From contig JAFRDE010000012.1 in the NCBI GenBank assembly GCA_017403985.1, positions 1-64,000 of the forward strand: a stretch of 64,000 nt of DNA, given 5' to 3'. The stretch comes from Ruminococcus sp. (GTDB lineage: Bacteria > Bacillota > Clostridia > Oscillospirales > Acutalibacteraceae). Each line of letters opens with the position of its first letter. Position 1 is the first letter of the stretch. Below are positions 43,445 to 52,267 of this stretch, one piece after another. Below the pieces are notes generated by a model that saw only the letters and a program-made list of their open reading frames with translations, did no database searches and was not told the DNA's origin. The position numbers and the translations under genes were made by a program.

Positions 43445-45123
43445 GCGTTCTCCTCCTCGGCGTTCGCCTCATCCTCTAACTTGCGGTAGGCGACCTTGCC
43501 GACCAGCGTCTTAGGCAGCTCATCGCGGAAGACGATCTCCTTCGGCAGCGCGTAGACCGCTATGTTCAGCTTTAAGACGTCCATGATCTTCTGCTTCATG
43601 TCTTCGGTCGGCTCCACGCCGTCGTGCAGCACAACGTAAGCGCGTACCCGCTGCATGCGCCGCGGATCCCTGACGCCGATCACACAGCTGTACGCGACCT
43701 CGTCCACGCCGTCGATCAGGTTCTCGATGGGACCGGGGTAAACATTGTAGCCGTTGGTGATGATCATACGCTTGATGCGCTGTTTGAAATAGACGTAGCC
43801 GTCCTCATCCATCGAGCCGAGATCGCCCGTATAGAGCCAGATATTGCCGTCGGCTAACTGCCGCAGCGTATTCGCGGTCTCTTCGGGATTTTTCAGATAA
43901 CGCGTCATCACCGAGGGTCCGCGCAGGATGATCTCGCCCTCCTCGCCGAAGGGCAGAACGTCGTCGGTGCCGGGTCTGACGATCTGGTAATAGGTGTCGG
44001 GATACGGCAGACCGATACTGTTCTCGCGGTATTCGTTCTTCGGCGTCAGACAGCTGGCGGTCACGCATTCCGTCAGGCCGTAGCCCTCGCGCACCTGTAT
44101 ATCAGCGTGATGCTCCTTGAGAAATTTATCGATCTTCTTCTTGAGTTCAACGGACAGCGAGTCGCCGCCGCAGAACATGCCGAGCAGATAGGACAGATCC
44201 TTGCCCTCGAGCTCCGGTAAATGCAGGAGCGCCTCAAAGATGGTCGGAACGCCCGCGATAAAGTTGGGGCGCTTCTGCACCAGCGCCTTGGCATAAGTGT
44301 GCTTGTTGAAGGTCGGCATCAGCATACAGCACGCGCCGTAGATGAGCGGGACATGGATATTGATGCCCAAGCCGAAGCCGTGGAACATCGGCATACAGCT
44401 GAGCACTCTCATCCCGCGGGTGATCTCGATATCCATCGCCGTTTTTGACTGCATGGCGCAGGCGTTGAAGTTCAGATCGGTCAGGCAGATGCCCTTGGGC
44501 AGTCCCGAGGTGCCGCCGCTGTAAAGGATCGCCGCGGTACGGTCTTTCTCATAGCCGACGACAGGAGCGCTGTCAACCTTTTCGGCGCCTTTGAGGAAGT
44601 TCCGATACAAAATACTGTTTTCGGTGTTGGGATATTTCAGATAGCTTTTGCCCTTTTTCAGCAGATAGACCGCCGCCAGATGCAGAGGCAGCTCGTTCTG
44701 CATGCGGCAGATGATCGCCGTCACCGCGTGATCGGCATTCTTGATCGCCCTGGAAACGTTTTCAAAGAACAGATCCACCGTAACGATAGCTTTGCTCTCG
44801 CTGACGTCCAGATAATAGGTGATCTCCTTCTGCGCCGATTGGGGATGCACCATATTGCAGATCGCTCCGATACGGTTCAGCGCGTAGAAGCACTCCAGCG
44901 TCTGCGGGATGTTCGGCAGACAGAGGGTAACAGCATCGCCCTTACCGATACCCATGGCGGTAAAAGCCTTCGCGCAGCGTTCGATGCGCTTCATCAGCTC
45001 TTTATAGGTGATATATTTTCCGTAGAACTCTATCGCGGCGTCGTCGGGGTATTCCTTCACCGTCCGCTCGACCATCTGATACATGGTCAGCGCGGGGTAA
45101 TCGATCATCAATTTATCACTCAT
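43441..45123 (-). CDS. AMP-forming acyl-CoA ligase
   Basis: The 560-residue ANL ligase has LYSGGTSGLPKG (P-loop), YGLTECVT, TGDLGSMDEDG, KRMIITNGYNVYP and a C-terminal LVGKVAYRK lysine. The ATG at 45123 (MSDKLMIDY) follows GAGGAAAACATT; an upstream in-frame codon extends 10 residues into the leader without support. It is a long- or medium-chain acyl-CoA synthetase type and probably acts with the MBL hydrolase downstream, with which it overlaps. Confidence 0.92.
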   Translation of the reverse strand: MSDKLMIDYPALTMYQMVERTVKEYPDDAAIEFYGKYITYKELMKRIERCAKAFTAMGIGKGDAVTLCLPNIPQTLECFYALNRIGAICNMVHPQSAQKEITYYLDVSESKAIVTVDLFFENVSRAIKNADHAVTAIICRMQNELPLHLAAVYLLKKGKSYLKYPNTENSILYRNFLKGAEKVDSAPVVGYEKDRTAAILYSGGTSGLPKGICLTDLNFNACAMQSKTAMDIEITRGMRVLSCMPMFHGFGLGINIHVPLIYGACCMLMPTFNKHTYAKALVQKRPNFIAGVPTIFEALLHLPELEGKDLSYLLGMFCGGDSLSVELKKKIDKFLKEHHADIQVREGYGLTECVTASCLTPKNEYRENSIGLPYPDTYYQIVRPGTDDVLPFGEEGEIILRGPSVMTRYLKNPEETANTLRQLADGNIWLYTGDLGSMDEDGYVYFKQRIKRMIITNGYNVYPGPIENLIDGVDEVAYSCVIGVRDPRRMQRVRAYVVLHDGVEPTEDMKQKIMDVLKLNIAVYALPKEIVFRDELPKTLVGKVAYRKLEDEANAEEENA

Positions 45124-45232
45124 AATGTTTTCCTCGTCTGTATATCTATGCACATACAGTCATATTTTAATGGAAAATCATGCTCTTGTCAATTTATTTA
45201 TGCAATCCCGCGGTTTTCATAAAAACAAAACG

Positions 45233-45261
45233 CTCCCCGTTCACAAAAAGCAAACGGGGAG
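45233..45261 (-). terminator. Terminator of the large dockerin gene
   Basis: CTCCCCGTT (45233-45241) pairs with AACGGGGAG (45253-45261). The minus strand continues CGTTTTGTTTTTA. Confidence 0.85.
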
Positions 45262-45283
45262 ATAAAAATGATATTCAGTTTGA

Positions 45284-48200
45284 TCAGGTTGTTATCGTCT
45301 TACCGATCTCATACGGAACGCTCATTCCGGCGAGATATCTTTGAATATAGGTAGCGTCAATGATATCTACTGTACCGCTTCCGTCGACGTCGCCTGCCGC
45401 ATCGTTATAAGTTTTTGTAACACTCATATCGGCAAGCTCACGCTGGATCCATGATACGTCGATGACCGTCACAACACCGTCTCCGTCAACATCGCCGAGG
45501 ATATAGGGATCGGCGGGTTTATCGCTGATATAACGCATAGTAACGATATCGGAGGTCACGCTGTAGTTGCCGCAGATAACCACACAGCGCACGCCCTTAT
45601 CGACATAGCTGCCCTTATCGTTACCGTCGATATCGATGCTGTATTCGCTGTGGAACACCTCTTCGCTGTCGACTGTCTTGTTGGGCTGAGACACTGTTTC
45701 GGTTTTGACCGTCTGCCATTTATCCGTCGCCTCATCAAATCGCTGCCAGCAGAAATCCATCGTGCTGTCGATGTCAACCGTCTTTACGGCGTCTATGCCG
45801 AAGGTCGCGGTCTCATCGGCGGTATTCTCCGCCATCCAGTAGGTTTTCGGCTGCTGCGTGATTTTGATCTTGCCGTTGGTATTCTGTTCGATACTGCCGG
45901 TCGAAATTGAATCCGTTAGGATGCCTTCGGTCACGATCACCGTACCGTCCTGCTCACTCTGCACCGTTGCGGGAGCAAGATAGAACCTTTCTTCATCACT
46001 GTAAGTGTTCTTAGCCAAATGAACGGTATAAAGCGTGTAATCGGAGTTTTGATCCGGTTTGATCACCATCTCTTTGTTCTGGAGATGGATCATGTTGTTG
46101 CCGGTGTTTGCGTCGGACATATAGATGTTATAGCCGGTCGCCCTACGCTCGGGATTGCGGTTTTTGCTCTTCCACATCAGGGTGATATCCGCAGAGCCGT
46201 CGTCGTACTTCTTCATCGACTGGATCGTGAAATTCTCAGGTTGTTCGGGCGGAAGATCATAGTTCTCCGTGAAGTAGCTCAGCGCGTAGACGTCTGTGTT
46301 GGCGCTCATATCGACATTATCGTCGTCGATCCCCTCACGGTCGATCTCAAAGCCTTCCATCTTGTAGCAGACTGAGGTCGCTGTGTAATTGTACAGAGAA
46401 CCGCTTTCGGGATCGTAATGACGGATCTGGCTGTTGACCTTAGTATACTCATTATCCTGAGGAAGATCGGAAAAGCTCACACCGTCAGGCAATGTGCGGA
46501 CCGGGGAGTTGTAGATTGTGGTGAAGGTCACACCGTCGGAGTTGGTTCTGCCGGCTGTGCCGCCGATCTGAGCCGTAAAATTACCCGTAACACTGCTGCC
46601 TCCCTTGAAGATCAACGCGTTCGCCTTGAAGCCGAATTTGACCGATAGCGAAAAGTTGCCTGTTACGCTGCCGGAATTATCGGTTTCGGTCGCGAAGGTC
46701 AGGCTCGCGCCCTTCATAACCTCATTTTTATTATTTTCGACGTCAACGGCAACCATACCGCAGTCAGTTTCGCTCACATCACCGATCGTGGTCTTGCCGA
46801 TCGCGTCGGGCAGATTGTGGTCATACAGAGAGGGATCGCCGTAACAGGATTTGGCGAGCTTATCCCTGTCGATCATCTTGGCAGAGGTATCGGGGGGCAG
46901 GGTGTCTTCGGTTTGCGGCGTACCGTCGATGGCAGTCTGAAGCGCCGTATTGTACTGATCGATCGTCAGAGAGGAAAAGACAGGATCCTGTGCTTCGCTG
47001 AACTCCACGATCTCAGGCTCCTCGTCAGGATTCTTGGTTTTGACGACCTCATAGACATTGACGATGATCGGTATGACATAGCATATAACGCAGTCATCGG
47101 GAGAGTCTATCATAATGCTCTTGGTAAGCTCCCTCTGGTGGGCGCAGGAATGGCTGAAAACAAAGTCGAGTCCGGCGGAGATCGACGTTTCAACTTCCGA
47201 TTCTGCTACCACCGCGCCGAATGAAACCTCTTCGGAATAACCTGCCGCAATTCCCACTCCGACATTCAACCCGGAATAGTTGCTCAGACCGGTCGTGATA
47301 TCGAACTCGTAGTTGTAGAGCGAATTCACTTCCGGATAATAGGGAGGAACCTGCATGACGGCATACAGCACCGGAGCGGAGTAGGTAGCATAGGAGCCCG
47401 CCCAGCGGTAGTAGTAGGTATCCTCCTCCGTGTTCATGAAGTTGACAAACAGCGTGGTACCGTAGTCGTCCTCGTTTCTCTTGCTGAAATAGTCGTTATA
47501 CGCCTTGTATGACCAATGATCATCATCGTTGGAATCGGTATCCGAAATGATGGAGATATCCATATAGACGTTATCATCGTTCGCGTCGACGGGGTCGGAG
47601 GATACGATCGCAATCTGATCGACGGCGGAATCGTTGAAGAAATGGCCCGATGCACAGGTGCTCAGCCACATGGTACTGTCTTCGGGATCCTTGTCGGCGC
47701 AGACATGCTCGCTCAGATCATAGCAGTACTCCTTGCTGAAGGAGACGTTGCTGCCGAAATTCTCGATATCATGTCCCGGCTGGGTGTCTGCGATATAGTA
47801 GAGCGGCGTACCGTCCGTTTTCTTGTCGGTATAGACGGGCGTGCCGGTGACCTTGGCGTTCTGACAGTCGAGGATCACGCCCTGGATGCAGAGCTGATCC
47901 TTTGTACCGGGCGAATCATAGAGATAATGACCGGCGCACATCGCCGTCGGCTCGATCGCGCTGTAATGATTGATGCCGAGGTTGCCGGGAGCGGCTACCT
48001 CCATCGGCGCAGCCCAGACCATTTGATACTCCGTGCCGGTATAGGTGATGATATTGACATAGTTGGACGATTGATCGAAGGAACCGTAGCGGCGATTTTC
48101 ATCATTCGCACCTTCGGGCTTAGTCATATCCTTTTCTTTGAGACCCGCGACAACGAGCTCCTTGAAGCCGTCGCCGTTGAGGTCGGCGTCACAGGAGTTG

Positions 48201-49495
48201 ACGTAATTCATACGCTTGGTGTTGTTGTCGAACGGCAGATACTCGTAGCGGAACATCTGAACAAATTTGTTGTCCTCTGCGCTGTCCTTATCATAGCTGA
48301 ATATCTTGGTGATAGAGTTGATATCCAGGTTTTTATTCTTATAATGACGCGGAACGGAGACCGTGATCACCAGGTCGTCGTGCGTTTTGTACTGCGTCGC
48401 GCCCGTGGAGGAGTGTTTATCCTCGCCCAGACGGATCGAGGTAGTAGACAGAGCAACGGTAGGCAAGTACCAATCCTCTCCCATATGGGAGTAATCGTCA
48501 GTGAAATCCTTGATATGGATATTGCCAAGCTCAGTGTGAGAGAAGTTGCCGCTGCTGTCCTTATTGAACTTCATGATGACGACGCGCGCATCATTTGCGT
48601 CGCCGTCGTTCTTTTTATCGGGCATATAATAGGCGATCTCTTCCAAGCCGTCGTCGTCATAGTCGCCCACAGCCAGCGGTACATAGCCTCTGCTCTCGCC
48701 GACGGGGATATCGCGGACATAATCACCGGACTGCATATAGACGGTGTACTCGTCGACTTTATTCCATTTGAACTTGTCGCCGTCCGCGACTCTGTCAAAC
48801 AGCTCCATACGGATCGAGGAACCTTTATTGGGATCGTCTTCCTTATAGCACAGGCTGTAATATGCCAGCTCATCCAAGCCGTCGCCGTCAACGTCGATAC
48901 CCATACCGTTGCTGGTCTGGATATCCCAGCTGTCGCTGTCGTCATGCCAGTAATAGTAATCGGTCTCTCTGGCGAGACTGGTCAGATTATCGTTCAGATC
49001 CGCCGCGTTGCCGATATTGACGTCGTTGTAGGTGTTGATGTACGCTTCATAGTGATCGTGATGGTCGGTATCACACACCAGCAGCTCGTTCGGGTTGACA
49101 AAGGTGAAGCCCGACATCGGGTTCTGGTACTGTGCGTCGGTTGCGTATTCCTGCGCCTTCGCCGACAAAGCGGCAGAGTCAAAATTCAATGAATCATAGA
49201 CGCTGCTGTCACAGGAAAGAGAGATAAAGTTCTCATCATAATCCTCCTGACCCTGCTGTACATAGCTGAGCGCCTCGCTGCCGTCCAGCTCGCTGGATTT
49301 TCCGGTATGCGGAACCAGAAGCGAGGTTTCCAGATCGTCCGTGCTGTACTGTCCGAAGCCGGCGTCGCCTTCAAATACAGGCTCGCTGTTCTCCGGGTAT
49401 TCCAGAGCAGAAACGCTGACGCTCATGCCGAAAGCGGATATAATGATCAGTACGGAAAGTACGATCGCTAACAGTTTTTTGCCGAATCGCAACAT
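45284..49495 (-). CDS. Large secreted dockerin protein with FG-GAP-like calcium repeats
   Basis: The 1403-residue protein has a signal peptide (about 1-31) and several DxDGDGxDE repeats (DVDGDGLDELAYY, DYDDDGLEEIAYY, DLNGDGFKELVV) that suggest a beta-propeller of FG-GAP/VCBS type, at about residues 200-560. A fibronectin-type segment (about 1080-1190) precedes a C-terminal dockerin (about 1333-1403) with two Ca loops, DVDGDGVVTVID and DVDGSGTVDIID, each followed by IQR-type helices. A dockerin docks the protein to a cohesin on a scaffoldin at the cell surface. The catalytic role is not clear: no glycosidase fold is recognised. Strong promoter at 49530-49558. Confidence 0.88.
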   Translation of the reverse strand: MLRFGKKLLAIVLSVLIIISAFGMSVSVSALEYPENSEPVFEGDAGFGQYSTDDLETSLLVPHTGKSSELDGSEALSYVQQGQEDYDENFISLSCDSSVYDSLNFDSAALSAKAQEYATDAQYQNPMSGFTFVNPNELLVCDTDHHDHYEAYINTYNDVNIGNAADLNDNLTSLARETDYYYWHDDSDSWDIQTSNGMGIDVDGDGLDELAYYSLCYKEDDPNKGSSIRMELFDRVADGDKFKWNKVDEYTVYMQSGDYVRDIPVGESRGYVPLAVGDYDDDGLEEIAYYMPDKKNDGDANDARVVIMKFNKDSSGNFSHTELGNIHIKDFTDDYSHMGEDWYLPTVALSTTSIRLGEDKHSSTGATQYKTHDDLVITVSVPRHYKNKNLDINSITKIFSYDKDSAEDNKFVQMFRYEYLPFDNNTKRMNYVNSCDADLNGDGFKELVVAGLKEKDMTKPEGANDENRRYGSFDQSSNYVNIITYTGTEYQMVWAAPMEVAAPGNLGINHYSAIEPTAMCAGHYLYDSPGTKDQLCIQGVILDCQNAKVTGTPVYTDKKTDGTPLYYIADTQPGHDIENFGSNVSFSKEYCYDLSEHVCADKDPEDSTMWLSTCASGHFFNDSAVDQIAIVSSDPVDANDDNVYMDISIISDTDSNDDDHWSYKAYNDYFSKRNEDDYGTTLFVNFMNTEEDTYYYRWAGSYATYSAPVLYAVMQVPPYYPEVNSLYNYEFDITTGLSNYSGLNVGVGIAAGYSEEVSFGAVVAESEVETSISAGLDFVFSHSCAHQRELTKSIMIDSPDDCVICYVIPIIVNVYEVVKTKNPDEEPEIVEFSEAQDPVFSSLTIDQYNTALQTAIDGTPQTEDTLPPDTSAKMIDRDKLAKSCYGDPSLYDHNLPDAIGKTTIGDVSETDCGMVAVDVENNKNEVMKGASLTFATETDNSGSVTGNFSLSVKFGFKANALIFKGGSSVTGNFTAQIGGTAGRTNSDGVTFTTIYNSPVRTLPDGVSFSDLPQDNEYTKVNSQIRHYDPESGSLYNYTATSVCYKMEGFEIDREGIDDDNVDMSANTDVYALSYFTENYDLPPEQPENFTIQSMKKYDDGSADITLMWKSKNRNPERRATGYNIYMSDANTGNNMIHLQNKEMVIKPDQNSDYTLYTVHLAKNTYSDEERFYLAPATVQSEQDGTVIVTEGILTDSISTGSIEQNTNGKIKITQQPKTYWMAENTADETATFGIDAVKTVDIDSTMDFCWQRFDEATDKWQTVKTETVSQPNKTVDSEEVFHSEYSIDIDGNDKGSYVDKGVRCVVICGNYSVTSDIVTMRYISDKPADPYILGDVDGDGVVTVIDVSWIQRELADMSVTKTYNDAAGDVDGSGTVDIIDATYIQRYLAGMSVPYEIGKTITT

Positions 49496-49529
49496 AGTAC
49501 GATCCCTCCTTCTATTATTGTTACTCTAT

Positions 49530-49558
49530 ACTATAATAAAAAAGAGTCAGTTTGACAA
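49530..49558 (-). promoter_or_regulatory. Sigma-A promoter of the large dockerin gene
   Basis: Minus-strand TTGTCA (49553-49558) and TATAGT (49530-49535), 17-base spacer, 30-35 bases ahead of the ATG and just before the GAAGGAGGG ribosome site. The rest of the 49496-49863 gap contains the leader of the divergent gene and no further frame that I can support. Confidence 0.82.
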
Positions 49559-49863
49559 GAGTTTAACAACATTTTTATGCAATATTCCAATATGAATCCG
49601 CAAAACTCTACGCAGTATTCAGTTGTTCACTTTCTCACAGCTTGACAGGAAACGGAATCATCCGGAAAAGCTCAAAGCGGCAGAAATTATTCTTCGCCGC
49701 TTTAACGATACTTGCAATCGCAGTCAAAGCCTTTGAGATATGCCGGCTTGCGATTTATTCACGAAACAACAAAAATGTTGAGAAAGTTTAGAATACATAT
49801 TAAAAAGAATTGATAATTCTGTTACCATTCGAAGTGTAATCGATATAACAGCATAGAGGTTTT

Positions 49864-50721
49864 ATGATGAAAAGCATATTCAAACGCGGATTATCCCTGC
49901 TGATCAGCCTGATCCTGATCTGTTCTTTAGTACAGGGCGCGGCTGCGGCAACGCTCAACGGAACCGGTACCGGGTTCGTCAACAAAGCAAAGCGTACGAT
50001 CCTGTTCTATGTCTGCGGCAGCGATCTCGAAACGGAATCGGGACTCGCCTCGTTCAATATCAGGCAGATTCTGAAATCGAATTTCAGCGCCGATGACAAC
50101 GTAAAGTTTATTGTGCTGACCGGCGGTTCGCTGCTATGGAATCTCGAAAGCGAATATCTCTGCGATCCGAACGGTCTCGGTCTATCGACAGACGAAGAAA
50201 CCGGCGAGTATACCGTCAGCAGCGAGTATAACCAGCTTTGGGAAGCCAAGGGTGCCGACGCTGCCGAGAATGCCGGTAAGCTCGTATTGCTTGACGCGGA
50301 CGGTATCACGGGCGCGGACGGCGATGATCTCTGTCTGAAAGTGACGCATTACGGCGAGACGCTGGAGGAAGGATTGGATTATACATGGGAGAAGAAGAAT
50401 CCCAATGATGATCTGACGGTCCCCGGAGAATATGAGATCGTACTGATCGGCAAGAGCAAATATGTCAGAAGAGCGACCAAAACGATCACCGTCAAGACGG
50501 GACTTCTGGGCGACGCGAATCTCGACGGCGTTGTGGACATCACCGACGCGACGACGATCCAGCGGTATGATATAGGGATGATCGAACTCAGCGACGCGGC
50601 TTTGACCCTCGGCGATGTTGACGGCGACAACGACGTCTGTATCATCGACGCGACATGGCTACAGCGCTTCGACGCAGGGATGAAAGCGCCCGACGGTATC
50701 GGGAAACCGATCAATCAATAA
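49864..50721 (+). CDS. Secreted dockerin protein with truncated clostripain-like start
   Basis: The 285-residue protein has a signal peptide (about 1-29), then the first strands of a peptidase C11 (clostripain) domain (KRTILFYVCGSDLETESG and later FIVLTGGSLLW), then a beta-rich linker (about 135-210) and a two-repeat dockerin (about 214-285: DANLDGVVDITD and DVDGDNDVCIID). The central C11 part with the catalytic His and Cys is absent, so the peptidase should be inactive. Either an internal deletion or a recruited binding module explains it. It is divergent from the large dockerin gene. Start ATG 49864; ATAGAGG is a weak site. Confidence 0.8.
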   Translation: MMKSIFKRGLSLLISLILICSLVQGAAAATLNGTGTGFVNKAKRTILFYVCGSDLETESGLASFNIRQILKSNFSADDNVKFIVLTGGSLLWNLESEYLCDPNGLGLSTDEETGEYTVSSEYNQLWEAKGADAAENAGKLVLLDADGITGADGDDLCLKVTHYGETLEEGLDYTWEKKNPNDDLTVPGEYEIVLIGKSKYVRRATKTITVKTGLLGDANLDGVVDITDATTIQRYDIGMIELSDAALTLGDVDGDNDVCIIDATWLQRFDAGMKAPDGIGKPINQ

Positions 50722-50805
50722 ATCGACTCCAAAGGAGTCACAATCAAATAAAAAAAGCAGCAGATCCACCAAACCGGTGCTTCTGCCAATTGTTCAGCTT
50801 AACGA

Positions 50806-50838
50806 TAAAAAGAGTCCGAAAAATTCGGACTCTTTTTT
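50806..50838. terminator. Bidirectional terminator after the short dockerin gene
   Basis: AAAAGAGTCCGAA pairs with TTCGGACTCTTTT with a short loop; A and T tails on both sides. The 14-base sequence TGGTGCGCCCGACA follows at once (50838-50851) and is repeated at 51072-51085. Confidence 0.9.
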
Positions 50839-50930
50839 GGTGCGCCCGACATCCGTTTGGTTCATTGGAAATGTATGACGTCGTTTATTACACACTGCTC
50901 CCGTACCTATGTATTATCTGCTCTCTCCTT

Positions 50931-50955
50931 AAAAACAGTCCTCAGGACTGTTTTT
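50931..50955. terminator. Palindromic terminator-like hairpin
   Basis: AAAAACAGTCCT pairs with AGGACTGTTTTT around one base. It lies within the 50722-51071 gap, which otherwise shows no gene. Confidence 0.75.
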
Positions 50956-51034
50956 ACCTTCGTCTCTTCGTGCGGCTTGAGACTCGGCACAGTCGCCTTC
51001 AAATCCTCTCGGGCACACTTAGATTGTACAGATC

Positions 51035-51067
51035 AATAAAAGGATACCCGAATGGGTATCCTTTTAT
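51035..51067. terminator. Bidirectional terminator directly after the tRNA-Leu remnant
   Basis: AATAAAAGGATACCC pairs with GGGTATCCTTTTATT across a 4-nt loop. For the minus strand it lies 5 bases past the 3' end of the tRNA-Leu fragment, as expected for the tRNA operon terminator. Confidence 0.9.
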
Positions 51068-51071
51068 TGAA

Positions 51072-51121
51072 TGGTGCGCCCGACAGGATTTGAACCTGCA
51101 CCCTTGCGGACCGGAACCTAA
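51072..51121 (-). pseudogene. 3' half of a tRNA-Leu(UAG)-like gene, 5' half missing
   Basis: Reading the minus strand, from TTAGGTTCCGG (end of the anticodon loop, TAG) there is a long variable arm (TCCGCAAGGGT), an intact T arm (GCAGG TTCAAAT CCTGT), an acceptor strand CGGGCGC, discriminator A and CCA. Upstream there is no GCGCCCG to close the acceptor and no matching anticodon 5' strand. The break at the anticodon loop is where site-specific recombination often happens. Confidence 0.72.
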
Positions 51122-51196
51122 TGGTAACGTCACCTCGGTGGAAGAATAATCTAAGTCAAAATCTCATATTACATCAGGTGCTTGTTGCCCAGCTTT

Positions 51197-51272
51197 TGGT
51201 GGCGCCTGCGGGATTTGAACCCTGCATTACCGGATTGAAAGCCCGGTGTCCTAACCATTAGACTAAGGCGTC
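51197..51272 (-). tRNA. tRNA-Glu(UUC), with mismatched T and acceptor stems
   Basis: The gene is 76 nt with encoded CCA. Anticodon stem CCGGG/TCCGG, loop CTTTCAA, anticodon TTC. The acceptor (GACGCCT/AGGCGCC) has an A2-C71 mismatch, and the T stem (CAGGG/CCCGC) has two mismatches (50-64 and 49-65). The D arm is regular. It may be a weak or decaying tRNA. Confidence 0.8.
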
Positions 51273-51289
51273 ATATAAGGTTATATTTA

Positions 51290-51366
51290 TGGCGGCTCGG
51301 ACGGGACTCGAACCCGCAACCTCCCGATAGACAGTCGGGTATTCTGCTCATTTGAATTACCGAGCC
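51290..51366 (-). tRNA. tRNA-Asp(GUC)
   Basis: The gene is 77 nt with CCA. Acceptor GGCTCGG/CCGAGCC is perfect, anticodon stem CCCGA/TCGGG, loop CTGTCTA (anticodon GTC), T stem GCGGG/CCCGT. The D loop (AAATGAGCA) lacks the standard GG at positions 18-19, a trait more usual in phage or mobile-element tRNAs. Confidence 0.85.
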
Positions 51367-51371
51367 GTATG

Positions 51372-51446
51372 TGGTAGCTCCTGCGGGAATTGAACCCGCG
51401 TTTCCGGATTGAGAATCCGGCGTCGTAACCACTTGACTAAGGAGCC
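51372..51446 (-). tRNA. tRNA-Glu(CUC)
   Basis: The gene is 75 nt with CCA. Acceptor GGCTCCT/AGGAGCT with G1-U72, anticodon stem CCGGA/TCCGG, loop TTCTCAA (anticodon CTC), T stem GCGGG/CCCGC perfect. D stem and GTGG loop are normal. Confidence 0.9.
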
Positions 51447-51451
51447 TTATT

Positions 51452-51526
51452 TGGTACTCCGGGATGGACTGGAACCAATCATCAAGCGATTATAAGTCGC
51501 TCGTTTTGCCTTTAAACTACCGGAGC
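51452..51526 (-). tRNA. tRNA-Ile(UAU)
   Basis: The gene is 75 nt with CCA. Acceptor GCTCCGG/CCGGAGT with G1-U72, anticodon stem AGCGA/TCGCT, loop CTTATAA (anticodon TAT, for AUA). The T stem ATTGG/CCATC has two mismatches. The D arm GTTT/AAAC with GGC loop is regular. This is the first gene of the minus-strand tRNA group. Confidence 0.8.
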
Positions 51527-51590
51527 ATATGCTCTCGTCTGTCCGAGATGTCAACCGTCTTTCCGATTTGCCGTGATATTGATAAACACT

Positions 51591-51818
51591 TTATGAATAA
51601 ACTAAAATGTTGTTGATATTTGTATTGAACAATACAGACAGAATTACCATATTGTCCAAAGTAGGCAATGCTGTACCGCGCTGCCATTTGTAAATCGCCT
51701 GCGGTGTTGAAAAGCCGAAAATCTGCTGCAGATTACCGACTGTTAAGCCCGCGTTTACTCTCAGCCGCTGAATATTTTGACCTGTCGCGGTCATATTGAT
51801 TACAGGATAGGCAGACAT
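51591..51818 (-). CDS. Small XRE-type helix-turn-helix protein
   Basis: The 75-residue protein has the Cro/CI-type HTH (GQNIQRLRVNAGLTVGNLQQIFGFSTPQAIYKWQRG) over residues about 9-60. ATG 51818 follows an excellent GGAGGTGAAAGAG site; upstream in-frame residues to 51863 would read into a terminator and are discarded. It probably represses genes within the island. A+T content is higher than in the core genes. Confidence 0.85.
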   Translation of the reverse strand: MSAYPVINMTATGQNIQRLRVNAGLTVGNLQQIFGFSTPQAIYKWQRGTALPTLDNMVILSVLFNTNINNILVYS

Positions 51819-51862
51819 CTCTTTCACCTCCGAAAATTCATATTTGTCTGTTTTCAAGCACA

Positions 51863-51897
51863 CAAAAACCGCCTGCCCAACATGAGAGGCAGGCGGT
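51863..51897 (-). terminator. Terminator between the small frame at 51917 and the HTH gene
   Basis: Minus strand ACCGCCTGCC pairs with GGCAGGCGGT, followed by TTTTTGTG. It separates the small gene upstream from the HTH gene. Confidence 0.85.
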
Positions 51898-51916
51898 GAA
51901 TTTTCGCACGCAAAGG

Positions 51917-52051
51917 TTATTCGGGCGCGTTCAACCGTTTCAATTTACCACTCTCATATGGGCGCAATTCATTAATGCCCTCACGTTCTGCGTAGGACAC
52001 GAAATCTCGCTCATATTCAGCTATGGCAAATGTGTAACGAAGATTGAACAT
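51917..52051 (-). CDS. Small acidic protein, unknown
   Basis: The 44-residue frame (MFNLRYTFAIAEYERDFVSYAERE...) has an AAAGGAAA site before its ATG at 52051 and a clear terminator after its stop. The composition is charged and soluble. I know no family. Support is the ribosome site and terminator. Confidence 0.6.
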   Translation of the reverse strand: MFNLRYTFAIAEYERDFVSYAEREGINELRPYESGKLKRLNAPE

Positions 52052-52267
52052 TTGAATTTCCTTTCCGAGGTCTTACCTCTCTGTTTTCTGTAATCATCTT
52101 AACACACAACAAGCTGCGTGTCAATAAACCTGTAGTATAATTTCTTCCCTTGTGTCAACCCTATGATTCTCACCGGATGACCATGTATCTTTTGATGTTA
52201 TTTTTATTATATCAGATATTCCGTTATAATGTGTCGTTTGCAAAGCGACAAATCTTTGATGATATAT

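Noticed and set aside
50960-51020. Possible plus-strand tRNA-like T arm (CTTCAAATCCTCTCGGGCACA)
   Set aside because: No matching acceptor or anticodon arm can be drawn around it; only the T-loop-like string resembles a tRNA.
51896-52093. 65-residue plus-strand frame
   Set aside because: The opposite strand holds a better frame (51917-52051) with ribosome site and terminator; the plus frame lacks both.
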